Positions 24,497-34,363 of a stretch of 64,000 nt of DNA are shown piece by piece. Every line of letters starts with the position of its first letter. Positions within the stretch are counted from its first letter, which is position 1. A program made the translations under genes and the position numbers. The notes under the pieces were generated by a model. That model worked only from the letters and a program-made list of their open reading frames with translations. It searched no databases and had not been told where the DNA came from. Source of the DNA: Micromonospora sp. Llam0 (GTDB lineage: Bacteria > Actinomycetota > Actinomycetes > Mycobacteriales > Micromonosporaceae); the NCBI RefSeq assembly GCF_003751085.1, contig NZ_RJJY01000002.1, positions 2,294,001 through 2,358,000 on the forward strand, read 5' to 3'.

Positions 24497-26599
24497 ATGG
24501 CTGAGTTGGCCATCGGCCGGGACTTCCTCCCCGCCTACGCCAGGCTGCAGCGCCCGGTGCAACGCGCTGTCGAAGCCGCCATCAGCAAGTTCGCCGAACA
24601 CACCCACGCGGGCCTGCACCTGGAGAAACTGGTCGGGGCGCGGGACGACAACATCCGTACGATCCGTATCGACCAGTTCTATCGCGGCGTCGTACTCTCC
24701 CTCGGGGCCGAAAGGTACGCGCTGCTCAACGTCCTACCGCACGACGACGCGATCACGTTCGCGGTGAGCCGGCGGTTCACCGTCAATCAGGTCCTCGGCG
24801 TGCTGGAGATGCGTGACCAGGCGGGGATCGAGGAGTTCACCCGCACCACGCCGCCGCGACCCGCCGAGGAAGCGCTGTTCGGGCGCGTCTCCACCGCCGA
24901 CCTGCGGCGACTCGGCGTGGACGCCGACCTGATGCCGCTGCTGCGCGTCATCGCCACCGACCGACAGCTGGAAAGCCTTGCCGGACGGCTGCCGGAGAGT
25001 CAGCTCGACGCGCTTCGTGGCCTGGCCAGTGGACTGTCAGTCGAAGAGGTGCGGTTGGAGGTATTGAGAGAAACGCTGTCTGGTGTGGACACCGACGACC
25101 TGTTGACCGCCGCCCGCCGTACTCCCGAGCGGATCGCCTTCGTCTCCGGCCCGGTGGAACTCGCCGCGATCCTCGCCTACCCGTTCGACGTGTGGCGCAC
25201 CTTCCTGCATCCGACGCAACGCGACATCGCCTACCGCCCCACCTACAGCGGTCCCGCGTTGGTGACCGGCAGCGCCGGTACCGGGAAGACCGTGACCGGC
25301 CTGCACCGTGCGGTGTTCCTCGCCGAGCGGCTGCCCGACGGTGAGAAGGTCTTGCTGACCACGTTCACCCGGGCCCTCGCCGACGCTCTCACCCGTCAGC
25401 TGTACCGGCTCACCACCGACCCGGCGGTGCGGGCACGCATCGACGTGATCGGTGTCGACAAGCTGGCCTACGAGATCGTGGCCCGCGACAGCAGAAGACC
25501 CACTGTCGCCGACAGCGACACCATCGACCAGTTGTGCGACGCCGCGGCGAAGAACGGGCCCACCTACATCAACCGCGCGGGACACGTCGCCACCGTCAGC
25601 GCCGCGTTCCTCAAGCACGAGTGGGAACAGGTGGTGCTGGCACGCCAGCTGACCGACCTGGCCGCCTACCGCGATGCCCCACGCCGTGGCCGGGGCACGG
25701 GCCTGCGCGCCAACCAGCGCGAGCAGGTGTGGGCGGCGATCGACAGTGTGTCCCGGGAGCTGGCGAAGCGACGCCTGCGCACCCACACCCAGCTCGCTGA
25801 CGACGCCGCCGAGATCGCCCGCCGTTCCCCCGCCCCCTACCGACACGTCGTCGTCGACGAAGGCCAAGACCTGCACCCGGCGCAATGGCGGCTGCTGCGC
25901 GCCCTGGCCGCCCCCGGACCAAACGACATGTTCCTGCTCGCCGACCCGCACCAGCGCATCTACGACAGCCACGTCTCACTCGCCCAGCTCGGCATCGAGG
26001 TCCGTGGGCGAACCCGACGGCTCACCGTCAACTACCGCACCACCCACGAAATCCTCGACCTGTCAGTCAAGGTCCTCGGCGGCGACGCCACCATCGGCCT
26101 GGACGGGCAGGACGACACCCTGCGGGGCTACCGCTCCATCACCCGCGGCGGCATGCCCCAACGATCCGCCTACGACAGCCGCGACGGCGAATGCGAAGCG
26201 CTGATCGAAAGGGTCGGCACCTGGCTGGACCACGGTGTGGAGCCACACGCCATCGGCGTCGCCGTCCGCACCGGACAACTCGTCAAGAGCATCAGAAGGA
26301 TCCTCACCGAGGCGCACATCCCCGTCGCCGACGACAAGCGCGGCATCGACGGGGTGCACGTGGCCACCATGCACCGTATGAAAGGTCTCGAGTTTCAGTG
26401 CCTCGCGGTCGTCGGACTCGACGCGGGCATCCTGCCGGCACCCCACGCGCTCACCTCAGCGACCGAGGACCCCCACGCCCACCGGCAGGACCTGCAACGG
26501 GAACGCTGCCTGCTGTTCGTCGCACTCACCCGCGCCCGCGACGTGCTCTACCTGTCACACACCGGCGCACCCAGCCCACTGCTGCCGGCGCTCCAATGA
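24497..26599 (+). CDS. UvrD/Rep-like SF1 helicase with RelE-like N-terminus
   Basis: The start ATG 24497 (MAELAIGRDF) has AAGGG upstream and gives 700 residues. Residues 1-110 resemble a RelE-type fold (LHLEKL, IRTIRIDQFYRGVV, LLNVLPHDDA). The helicase core has Walker A GSAGTGKT at about 258, motif II VVDEGQD near 450, and a late ATMHRMKGLEF motif near 620, the order of 3'-5' SF1A helicases. Its stop overlaps the cas3 start by 4 nt, so it is translated with the cas genes. The helicase is not a standard I-E component. Confidence 0.85.
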   Translation: MAELAIGRDFLPAYARLQRPVQRAVEAAISKFAEHTHAGLHLEKLVGARDDNIRTIRIDQFYRGVVLSLGAERYALLNVLPHDDAITFAVSRRFTVNQVLGVLEMRDQAGIEEFTRTTPPRPAEEALFGRVSTADLRRLGVDADLMPLLRVIATDRQLESLAGRLPESQLDALRGLASGLSVEEVRLEVLRETLSGVDTDDLLTAARRTPERIAFVSGPVELAAILAYPFDVWRTFLHPTQRDIAYRPTYSGPALVTGSAGTGKTVTGLHRAVFLAERLPDGEKVLLTTFTRALADALTRQLYRLTTDPAVRARIDVIGVDKLAYEIVARDSRRPTVADSDTIDQLCDAAAKNGPTYINRAGHVATVSAAFLKHEWEQVVLARQLTDLAAYRDAPRRGRGTGLRANQREQVWAAIDSVSRELAKRRLRTHTQLADDAAEIARRSPAPYRHVVVDEGQDLHPAQWRLLRALAAPGPNDMFLLADPHQRIYDSHVSLAQLGIEVRGRTRRLTVNYRTTHEILDLSVKVLGGDATIGLDGQDDTLRGYRSITRGGMPQRSAYDSRDGECEALIERVGTWLDHGVEPHAIGVAVRTGQLVKSIRRILTEAHIPVADDKRGIDGVHVATMHRMKGLEFQCLAVVGLDAGILPAPHALTSATEDPHAHRQDLQRERCLLFVALTRARDVLYLSHTGAPSPLLPALQ

Positions 26600-29439
26600 C
26601 CGGCCGCACCCACGCCGAAGCCCCCACCCTCGGCGCCGCCGCCCGCGCCGCGTGGGGCAAGACCGACCGCACCGGCACCTCACCAGTCGGGTGGCTGCCG
26701 CTGTGGCGCCACCTCGCCGACACCGCCGACGTGGCCGGACAACTCTGGGACCACTGGCTCGGCCCCGCGGTTCGTCGACGCATCGCCGACGAACTGCCCG
26801 GCGGCGACGCGGACGGCCGCACTCTGGCCGTCTGGATCGCCGGCGTGCACGACATCGGTAAGGCCACGCCCGCCTTCGCCCACCAGGCGGGCAACCTCGC
26901 TGAACGCATGCGCGACCACGGGCTCGGCTACCAGCGGGACCTGATCCGCGCCGACCGCCGGTACGCCCCCCACGCCACCGCCGGGCACATCGTGCTGGCC
27001 CACTGGCTGGACCAACAGAACTGGACCGACCCCCACCCCTTCGCCGTCATCGTCGGCGGCCACCACGGCGTGCCACCCACCGACGAGGGCCTGCGCGACG
27101 TCCAACTACGCCCCCACCTGCTCGGCGACGACGCCTGGCGGCACGTGCAACAGGAACTACTGGACTGGATGGCGCAGCGATCAGGCGTGGCCGAACGACT
27201 CGACGACTGGAGCACCGTCACGCTGTCACAACCCACGCAGGCCGTCCTCACCGGCCTCGTCATCGTCGCCGACTGGATCGCCAGCAACGAAAACCTGTTC
27301 CCCTACCTCCTGCACGACACCGACGCCCGCCGCCTGCACACCGGCTGGGACCTACTGGACCTTCCCACCCCCTGGCAGCCGGCCGCACCGCCGCCGAGCG
27401 TGGACCACCTGTTCGCGACCCGCTTCGCGCTACCCGCCGGCGCGGCACCACGCCCGGTGCAACGCACCGCCGCCGACCTGGCCGAGGTCATGCCCACTTC
27501 TGGTATGATGATCATCGAGGCGGCGATGGGGGAAGGCAAAACCGAAGCGGCCCTGGCAGCCGTGGAGATCATCGCCCGCCGGACCGGCGCATCAGGCTGC
27601 TACCTGGCGCTACCCACCCGCGCGACCAGCGACGCCATGTTCAACCGAATGCTGTCCTGGCTGCGCCGACTGCCCGACGTCCAGATCGGCCGCGGCGACC
27701 GGGACGTCCGACTCGCCCACGGCAAGGCAGCGCTCAACCCCGACTACGACCGGCTGCGCACCACCTCACTGCCCAGCGGTATCGCCCAGGACGAAGGCGG
27801 CACCGACATCGGCGTGCACACCTGGCTCGCAGGACCGAAGCGGACACTGCTGTCCAGCTTCGTCGTCGGCACCATCGACCAACTGCTGTTCGCCGCGCTG
27901 CGCAGCAAACACCTCGTGCTGCGCCACCTCGGCCTCGCCGGCAAGGTCGTCGTCATCGACGAGGCCCACGCCTACGACGTCTACATGAACCGCTTCCTCG
28001 ACCGCACCCTCGAATGGCTCGGCGCTCACGGAGTACCCGTGATCGTGCTCTCCGCGACGCTACCCGCGCACCGCCGCGCCGAGCTGATGAGAGCCTACGA
28101 CGACGGCCGCCACGGCCCCCCGCCCCCGCTGACCTGGCGCGACCGCGGCAAACCGCGAACCGACCCGTACGCCGCGCTGCGCACCGACCTGCGCTACCCC
28201 CTGATCACCGCCTCCACCCCGCAACGCGGCGCCAGCGCCACCACCTGCGCCGACTCCGGCCGAGGCCTCCAGGTAACCCTTCGGCGGCTGGACGACGACC
28301 TGCCCACACTGGCTAGTCTGCTCCGCGAGCAACTGGCCGACGGAGGCTGCGCGCTCGTGGTCCGCAACACCGTCGCCCGAGTCCAGGACACCGCAGCCGC
28401 GCTGCGCGCGGCACTCGGCCCGGACACACCGGTGTCGGTGGCGCACTCCCGCTTCATGGCCCTCGACCGCGCCGCCAAGGACCGGTGGCTCCGCGACACC
28501 TTCGGCCCACCCGGCAGCGGCGGCCGCCCCCACCGGCACGTGGTGGTGGCCAGCCAAGTCGCCGAGCAGTCCCTCGACATCGACTTCGACCTGCTCATCA
28601 CCGACCTCGCCCCCGTCGACCTGGTCCTGCAACGCATCGGCCGCCTCCACCGCCACCCGCGTGAGAACCGCCCCACCCGGCTCGCGGCACCGACCTGCTG
28701 GATCACCGGAGCCGACTGGACCACCGAGCCGCCACAACCAGTCACCGGCTCCCGTCGCGTCTACCAACTGGCGACCCTGCTGCGCAGCGCCGCCGTGCTG
28801 CTCCCGCACCTGGACGGCACACCACTGCGCCTGCCCGCCGACATCGCACCGATCACCCAAACCGCCTACGACGACGCGCCCCTCGGCCCGGCGTCCTGGC
28901 AGCCGGCCATGATCGAGGCAGAAACGAAGCAGCAAGACGAGATCGCCGCCAAGGAGATGAAAGCCGACGGCTTCCGCCTCGCCGGCGTCGCCGAGCCCGG
29001 GACACCCCTCATCGGCTGGCTCTCCGGCGGCGTCGGCAACGCCGACGACCGCGTCGCGCAAGGCCACGTCCGCGACACCGACGCCGAATCCCTCGAGGTC
29101 CTGCTCCTGGTACGCACACCGGACGGTCTCATCCTGCCGCCCTGGATCGACCACGCCAGCACCATAGTGCCGACCGACAGCCCGCCGCGCCGACCACTGC
29201 CTCGGATGATCGCGCGCTGCACCCTGCCACTGCCCCGAGCGATGACCTCCGCAGACGTGATCGACGAGGTCATCGCCGAACTGGAACACCGAAATGACCT
29301 CAGCGCCTGGCAGGACGACCCCTGGCTGGCCGGCGAGCTCGTGCTCGACATCGACACAGCCGGCCTCGCGACCGTCGCGGGCTTCGACCTGCACTACGCC
29401 CCGGATGAAGGGCTGCGCGTCACCCGCGCAGCGACCTGA
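26596..29439 (+). CDS. cas3: CRISPR-associated helicase-nuclease Cas3
   Basis: The 947-residue protein has an N-terminal HD nuclease (residue 85 onward, GVHDIGKATPAFAHQA, then GHIVLAHWL and GGHHGVP) and a helicase domain. Helicase motifs are AAMGEGKTEAA (Walker A), VVVIDEAHAYD (DEAH box), IVLSATLP, and a C-terminal QRIGRLHRH. It is recruited by target-bound Cascade to nick, unwind and degrade foreign DNA. ATG overlaps the helicase stop. A 33-nt gap precedes cas8e. Confidence 0.96.
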   Translation: MTGRTHAEAPTLGAAARAAWGKTDRTGTSPVGWLPLWRHLADTADVAGQLWDHWLGPAVRRRIADELPGGDADGRTLAVWIAGVHDIGKATPAFAHQAGNLAERMRDHGLGYQRDLIRADRRYAPHATAGHIVLAHWLDQQNWTDPHPFAVIVGGHHGVPPTDEGLRDVQLRPHLLGDDAWRHVQQELLDWMAQRSGVAERLDDWSTVTLSQPTQAVLTGLVIVADWIASNENLFPYLLHDTDARRLHTGWDLLDLPTPWQPAAPPPSVDHLFATRFALPAGAAPRPVQRTAADLAEVMPTSGMMIIEAAMGEGKTEAALAAVEIIARRTGASGCYLALPTRATSDAMFNRMLSWLRRLPDVQIGRGDRDVRLAHGKAALNPDYDRLRTTSLPSGIAQDEGGTDIGVHTWLAGPKRTLLSSFVVGTIDQLLFAALRSKHLVLRHLGLAGKVVVIDEAHAYDVYMNRFLDRTLEWLGAHGVPVIVLSATLPAHRRAELMRAYDDGRHGPPPPLTWRDRGKPRTDPYAALRTDLRYPLITASTPQRGASATTCADSGRGLQVTLRRLDDDLPTLASLLREQLADGGCALVVRNTVARVQDTAAALRAALGPDTPVSVAHSRFMALDRAAKDRWLRDTFGPPGSGGRPHRHVVVASQVAEQSLDIDFDLLITDLAPVDLVLQRIGRLHRHPRENRPTRLAAPTCWITGADWTTEPPQPVTGSRRVYQLATLLRSAAVLLPHLDGTPLRLPADIAPITQTAYDDAPLGPASWQPAMIEAETKQQDEIAAKEMKADGFRLAGVAEPGTPLIGWLSGGVGNADDRVAQGHVRDTDAESLEVLLLVRTPDGLILPPWIDHASTIVPTDSPPRRPLPRMIARCTLPLPRAMTSADVIDEVIAELEHRNDLSAWQDDPWLAGELVLDIDTAGLATVAGFDLHYAPDEGLRVTRAAT

Positions 29440-29472
29440 GTCACTCCGACGATCAAACGAAAGGTGACGCCG

Positions 29473-31134
29473 GTGACCGGATCACCGCACACCACCGAGT
29501 ACTCCCTTATCGACGCAGCATGGATTCCAGTGTTGGATGCTGCGGGCCAGCGTCGGGACGTATCGCTGCTCGGTCTGTTCGAGCAGTCCGACGACGTACG
29601 CATGATCGCCTGCGAGCTACCGACGCAGACCTTCGCGATCCTGCGACTCGCCCTGGCGATCCTGCACCGCACCACCGGTGGCCCGCCCGGTGAAGCCGCC
29701 TGGCGTGCCCTGTGGCGCGACCGTCGGCTGCCGGTCGACGACATCGCCGACTACCTCGGCACCTTCCGCGACCGTTTCGACCTGCTGCACCCGAAGCAGC
29801 CGTTCTACCAGGTCGCGGACCTGCGCGCGGAGAAGGACAACACCTACGGGCTCGAACGCCTCATCGCCGACGTACCCAACGGCATGCCCTTCCTGACCAC
29901 CCGCGCCGGATCGGGAATGGACTCGATCACGCCCGCCGAGGCGGCCCGCTGGTTGGTGCACAGCCAGGCGTACGACCCGTCCGGCATCAAATCCGGCGCG
30001 GTCGGAGACCCACGGGCCACGGGCGGCAAGGGCTACCCGATCGGCGCCGGCTCGCTGGGCTGGCTGGGCGGTGTCCACCTTGAGGGCGCCAACCTGCGGG
30101 AAACTCTGCTGCTGAACCTGGTGCCGATCGCACCCGGGTGGCAGGTCTCCGACGAACGGGACCTGCCGGTGTGGGAACGCGAGCCACACACCGCCGCCGA
30201 GGAGGCCGACGCCGCCCGCGGCCCCTACGGTCTACTCAGCCTCTACACCTGGCAGTCCCGCCGGATCCGCCTCTTCGGCGATGCCGCTGGCATCACCGGC
30301 GCCATGATCTGCAACGGCGACCGGTTCGACTGGCAGGACCGGCACCTGCTGGAACCGATGAGCGTCTGGGGACGCAGCCAGCCCAAGGAGCGCGAACAGA
30401 AACGCACTCCGATCTACCTGCCCCGGCCACACGACCACAGCCGCGCACTGTGGCGCGGTCTGCAGACATTGCTCCCGGCACCGCCACCGCCCGGCTCAGA
30501 GCCGCCGCAGCGGTTGTCACCGATGGTGGTGCAGTGGCTGGCCAGGCTGACCGTCACCGGCGTCATCGACCCGCGGTTCCAGACCCGCACCCGCGCCACC
30601 AGCATCACCTACGGCGCCAAGCAGTCAGTGGTCGACGAGGTGTTCAGCGACGCGTTGACCATGAACGTGCTGCTGCTGGTCGAAGACTCGGCACAACGTG
30701 CGGCGGCAGTCGACGCCGCTGGCGACGCCGAAAAGGCCGTGAGGGTGCTACGCCGGCTCGCCGACAACCTGGCCCGCGCAGCCGGTAGCCGGGACACCGA
30801 CAGCGGCGACGCCGACCGGGCCGCCGAACGCGCGTACGCCCTTTTGGACCGCGCCTTCCGAGACTGGTTGGCCCGACTGGGACCCGGCAGTGATCCGGCG
30901 GCCGAGCGCGCGGCATGGCAGCGGCTGGTCCGCCGGGCCATCGCCCGCCTCGGCAGCGACCTGCTCCAAGCGGCCGGCCCGAAGGCATGGACCGGCCGGT
31001 CCGGCAAAGACCACGCCGGCAAGGAGGTGCACTACTCCAGCTCACAGGCCGAGGCGTGGTTCCGCACCGGCCTGGCCAAGGCGCTGCCGATGGCGGCCGA
31101 GTCTCCATCCCAGACGCAGGAGGAAGCAGCATGA
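29473..31134 (+). CDS. casA: Cascade large subunit Cse1/CasA (Cas8e)
   Basis: GTG 29473 is 9 nt downstream of the first GTG and has AAAGGTGA at proper distance, giving 553 residues. The sequence opens with the family pattern EYSLIDAAWIPVLD and contains the DLLHPKQPFYQV segment and a GGKGYP...GSLGWLGG loop. A four-helix C-terminal bundle follows. In Escherichia coli this subunit recognises the PAM and recruits Cas3. Its stop overlaps the cse2 start (ATGA). Confidence 0.95.
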   Translation: MTGSPHTTEYSLIDAAWIPVLDAAGQRRDVSLLGLFEQSDDVRMIACELPTQTFAILRLALAILHRTTGGPPGEAAWRALWRDRRLPVDDIADYLGTFRDRFDLLHPKQPFYQVADLRAEKDNTYGLERLIADVPNGMPFLTTRAGSGMDSITPAEAARWLVHSQAYDPSGIKSGAVGDPRATGGKGYPIGAGSLGWLGGVHLEGANLRETLLLNLVPIAPGWQVSDERDLPVWEREPHTAAEEADAARGPYGLLSLYTWQSRRIRLFGDAAGITGAMICNGDRFDWQDRHLLEPMSVWGRSQPKEREQKRTPIYLPRPHDHSRALWRGLQTLLPAPPPPGSEPPQRLSPMVVQWLARLTVTGVIDPRFQTRTRATSITYGAKQSVVDEVFSDALTMNVLLLVEDSAQRAAAVDAAGDAEKAVRVLRRLADNLARAAGSRDTDSGDADRAAERAYALLDRAFRDWLARLGPGSDPAAERAAWQRLVRRAIARLGSDLLQAAGPKAWTGRSGKDHAGKEVHYSSSQAEAWFRTGLAKALPMAAESPSQTQEEAA

Positions 31135-31802
31135 CGGTAGTGGAAACCGACCCATCGACGGCCACACGAAGGACGTGGTCCCGGCGCCGCAAGGACCTCG
31201 GCGATCACGTCGCCCGGACAGTCGGCACCCTTCAGGTCCGGGTGCTGAACACCCCACCCCAGCCCGAGGCAATCAGCGCCCTGGCCCGGCTACGGCGCGG
31301 TATCGGCCGAGACCCAGGCTTCGACTTCACCCTGGAGCGCTACCTGCAGATCCCCGACGACCTGTTGGGCCACCGGCCCGCCGACGACGCCGAAGCGAGT
31401 GACGCCGAGCACGCCGTACACGACGCGGTGACCCTGTACGCGCTCCACCAGCAGTCCCGTCGGGAACGGATGCACGCCGACGGGCGAGGCCTGGGACAGG
31501 CACTTGCCGAACTGGTCCGCAGGTCCGCCGGACCCGAAGGAGTACGCCGCCGCTTCGCCGCCCTCGGCACCGCCAGCACCTACCACGAGAGCATCTACCA
31601 CCTGCGCAGCCTGATCACGATGCTGCGCGAACACCAGATCCCACTCGACTACGGCCTGCTCGCCGACGACCTCAAAACCCTTCGCGGCCCCGCCGGCTGC
31701 CCCACGGTCCAGGCCATCTGGGGCCGGGAGTTCTTCCGCACCCGACCCAGCGCAGACCCCGACGCCCCCGCCAGCGAATCTCCCGAGGAGGACCCATCAT
31801 GA
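31131..31802 (+). CDS. casB: Cascade small subunit Cse2/CasB
   Basis: The 223-residue, mainly helical protein starts at ATG 31131 overlapping the cas8e stop. It contains the family features ALARLRRGIGRDPG and the ...FTLERYLQIPDD segment. It is longer at the C-terminus than many Cse2 proteins through an acidic Pro-rich tail. Two copies bridge the backbone and displaced DNA strand in Cascade. It overlaps cas7 by 4 nt. Confidence 0.92.
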   Translation: MTVVETDPSTATRRTWSRRRKDLGDHVARTVGTLQVRVLNTPPQPEAISALARLRRGIGRDPGFDFTLERYLQIPDDLLGHRPADDAEASDAEHAVHDAVTLYALHQQSRRERMHADGRGLGQALAELVRRSAGPEGVRRRFAALGTASTYHESIYHLRSLITMLREHQIPLDYGLLADDLKTLRGPAGCPTVQAIWGREFFRTRPSADPDAPASESPEEDPS

Positions 31803-32923
31803 GCCGCACCATCATCGACGTGTACGCCCTGCAGACCGTACCCCCGAGCAACCTCAACCGCGACGACACCGGTTCGCCGAAAACCGCCGTCTACGGCGGC
31901 GTACGCCGCGCCCGAGTGTCCAGCCAGGCGTGGAAGCGCGCCATCCGGCTCGCGTTCGCCGACCTGCTCGACCGCTCACAGCTCGGCGAACGCACCAAGC
32001 GTGTCGGTGAATCCCTCGCCGCGCGGATCCGTGCCCTCGACCCGAGCCTGTCCGCGGAGGCCGCGTCCGCGTTGGCCACCGACACCTTCGTGGCCGCCGG
32101 CCTCGCCAAGGTCGACAAGAAGAAGGGCGAGCTCAAGGACGTCGAATCCGGCTACCTGCTGTTCCTGAGCCACCGGCAACTGGACAACCTCGCCGCCGCC
32201 GCGCTGGAAGCCTCGCGAACTGGTACCGCCCTCGACAAGGCCCGGTTCAAGAAGCTGGCCGCCGCCGAGCATTCCGTCGACATCGCGATGTTCGGTCGGA
32301 TGGTGGCCGACATGACCGACATCAACGTCGACGCGGCCTGCCAGGTATCCCACGCCATCAGCGTCCACGCCGTCGACAACGAATTCGACTACTTCACCGC
32401 AGTCGACGACCGCAAGGCCGACGCCGCCGAAACCGGCGCCGGCATGATCGGCACCATCGAGTTCAACTCCTCCACCCTGTACCGCTACGCCACCATCGAC
32501 GTTGACGCACTCCACCGCACCCTCGGCGACGCCACGGCCACCCGAGCCGCCGTCGAAGCGTTCCTCACCGCGTTCGCCCGCAGCATGCCCACCGGCAAGC
32601 AGAACACCTTCGCCCACCGCACGCTGCCCGACGCCGTACTGGTGCGGCTGCGCGACACCCAGCCGATCAACCTCGTCGGCGCCTTCGAAACACCCATCCG
32701 CGAGACGAACACCGCCGGGCGGATCGCACTGGCCGCCGAAGCGCTGGCGAAGCACACCACCGACGTCGAGAACGCCTACGGGGAAAGGCCAACAGGCAGC
32801 TGGGTCACCCAGGTCGGAGAGAAGACCGCGGTCCTCGCCGACCTCGGCAAGGCAGTCAGCTTCACCGAACTGGTCACCAGCGTGGGAGAGCAGGTCACAA
32901 CGGCGCTCGGCCAGCCAGCATGA
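31799..32923 (+). CDS. casC: Cascade backbone subunit Cas7/Cse4 (CasC)
   Basis: The 374-residue protein opens with MSRTIIDVYALQTVPPSNLN and the diagnostic GVRRARVSSQAWKRA, typical of type I-E Cas7. Six copies normally coat the crRNA spacer. The start overlaps the cse2 stop (ATGA), and its stop overlaps a small bridging ORF. Confidence 0.95.
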   Translation: MSRTIIDVYALQTVPPSNLNRDDTGSPKTAVYGGVRRARVSSQAWKRAIRLAFADLLDRSQLGERTKRVGESLAARIRALDPSLSAEAASALATDTFVAAGLAKVDKKKGELKDVESGYLLFLSHRQLDNLAAAALEASRTGTALDKARFKKLAAAEHSVDIAMFGRMVADMTDINVDAACQVSHAISVHAVDNEFDYFTAVDDRKADAAETGAGMIGTIEFNSSTLYRYATIDVDALHRTLGDATATRAAVEAFLTAFARSMPTGKQNTFAHRTLPDAVLVRLRDTQPINLVGAFETPIRETNTAGRIALAAEALAKHTTDVENAYGERPTGSWVTQVGEKTAVLADLGKAVSFTELVTSVGEQVTTALGQPA

Positions 32924-32988
32924 ACCAGCCACCGCGCGCAGCACAGGCGCCTCACGGCGGCGAGCCACGAAGCGGGGTGACAGCATGA
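32920..32988 (+). CDS. 22-codon bridging ORF between cas7 and cas5
   Basis: ATG 32920 overlaps the cas7 stop (ATGA) and its TGA at 32986-32988 overlaps the cas5 ATG at 32985. The peptide (MNQPPRAAQAPHGG and so on) has no domain. It would carry ribosomes across the 61-nt gap and preserve translational coupling through the operon. Chance is possible given its length. Confidence 0.35.
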   Translation: MNQPPRAAQAPHGGEPRSGVTA

Positions 32989-33686
32989 GCGTCCTGCTGC
33001 TGAAACTTGCCGGCCCCCTGCAGTCCTGGGGCTCATCCAGCCGCTTCGCCCGCCGAGGCACCGAGATCGCACCCACCAAGAGCGGAGTGATCGGCCTCCT
33101 CGCCGCGGCCAAGGGCATCCGACGCACCGAACCACTCACCGAACTACTCGGCCTGCAATTCGGCGTACGGCTCGACCAGCCCGGACAGATCCTGCGCGAC
33201 TTCCAAACCGCCCGGTCCCTCAACGGCGAACGCAGCGCCCCACTGACCTACCGCTTCTCCCTCTCCGACGCCACCTTCCTCGCCGCCGTCAACGGCGAAC
33301 AGGAACTGCTCGACGGCCTGGCCGAAGCACTGGACCGGCCACGGTTCCCCCTCTACCTCGGCCGGCGCTCATGCCCACCAACCGGACCGATCAACCTCGG
33401 CGTACACGACTCCACCCTCGACGACGCACTCACACAATGGCCGTGGCTCGCACCCACGTGGTACCGCGAAAAGGCGGCCCGCACCGTCCGGTTGGAAATC
33501 ATCCGCGACGCCCGCCCGGGTGAACCCGTCACCGAGACCGTGCCCGACGAGCCGATCAGCTTCGACCCCGCCCATCGGCAGCACACCTGGCGATCCGTGC
33601 TGCGTCAGCACGTCGACATCACCAACGACCTCGCTGAACGGGCCGCTGTCACCGAACACGACCCGCTGAGCCTGCTGGGAGGCTGA
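32985..33686 (+). CDS. casD: Cascade subunit Cas5e (CasD)
   Basis: ATG 32985 follows GGGGTGA. The 233-residue protein begins MSVLLLKLAGPLQSWG, the hallmark of Cas5e, and keeps PTKSGVIGLLAAAKG. It has the family patterns YRFSLSDATFL and FPLYLGRRSCPP. It binds the 5' handle of crRNA and Cas8e. It is 2 nt from cas6e. Confidence 0.95.
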   Translation: MSVLLLKLAGPLQSWGSSSRFARRGTEIAPTKSGVIGLLAAAKGIRRTEPLTELLGLQFGVRLDQPGQILRDFQTARSLNGERSAPLTYRFSLSDATFLAAVNGEQELLDGLAEALDRPRFPLYLGRRSCPPTGPINLGVHDSTLDDALTQWPWLAPTWYREKAARTVRLEIIRDARPGEPVTETVPDEPISFDPAHRQHTWRSVLRQHVDITNDLAERAAVTEHDPLSLLGG

Positions 33687-33688
33687 GC

Positions 33689-34363
33689 ATGTACCTCACC
33701 CGTCTCCGGATCAACCCCGCCCGCCGTGGCGCGCGTAAGCTGCTCTCCTCACCGCACGCCATGCACGCAGCGGTCCGCGCCGCCTTCGCCGACGCCGCAA
33801 GCTATGAACGCCCCGGCGCCCGTACGCTCTGGCGCCTCGACACCCCGGCCCCCGCCACCGTGCACCTCTACATCGTCAGCCCCGGCCGACCCGACCTCAC
33901 CCACCTGGTCGAACAAGCCGGCTGGCCCACCACCGAAACCTGGACCACCCGCGACTACGACGGGCTGCTCGCCTCCCTGCGCCCCGGCCAGGAGTGGGCG
34001 TTCCGGCTCACCGCCAACCCGACCCACAGCGGGCGAAAGACCGCCGACGCCAAGGAAACCCAACGCTTCGGCCACCTACGCGAACCAGAACAGGTCCAAT
34101 GGCTGACCCGACGAGCCGAACAACACGGCTTCGCCCTGGCAAGCCAACACGACGGCCACCCGAACCTGAGACTGCACCAACGCCAGAACCACACCTTCAA
34201 ACGCGGCCTGGGCACCGTCACCCTCACCACCGCGACGTACGACGGTATCCTCCAAATTATCGACATCGATCTCTTCCGTCGTGCACTGACCAGCGGAATC
34301 GGCCACGCCAAAGCCTACGGCTGCGGCCTGCTCACCCTCGCCCCCACCCAGGCCAGCCCGTGA
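33689..34363 (+). CDS. casE: crRNA endoribonuclease Cas6e (CasE)
   Basis: The 224-residue protein starts MYLTRLRINP and has the conserved SSPHAMHAAV, whose His24-His27 region is where the general acid/base lies in relatives. The glycine-rich loop GIGHAKAYGCGLLTLAP is close to the C-terminus. It cuts the hairpin in each repeat and remains on the 3' handle. The stop overlaps the GTG of cas1 (GTGA). Confidence 0.95.
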   Translation: MYLTRLRINPARRGARKLLSSPHAMHAAVRAAFADAASYERPGARTLWRLDTPAPATVHLYIVSPGRPDLTHLVEQAGWPTTETWTTRDYDGLLASLRPGQEWAFRLTANPTHSGRKTADAKETQRFGHLREPEQVQWLTRRAEQHGFALASQHDGHPNLRLHQRQNHTFKRGLGTVTLTTATYDGILQIIDIDLFRRALTSGIGHAKAYGCGLLTLAPTQASP

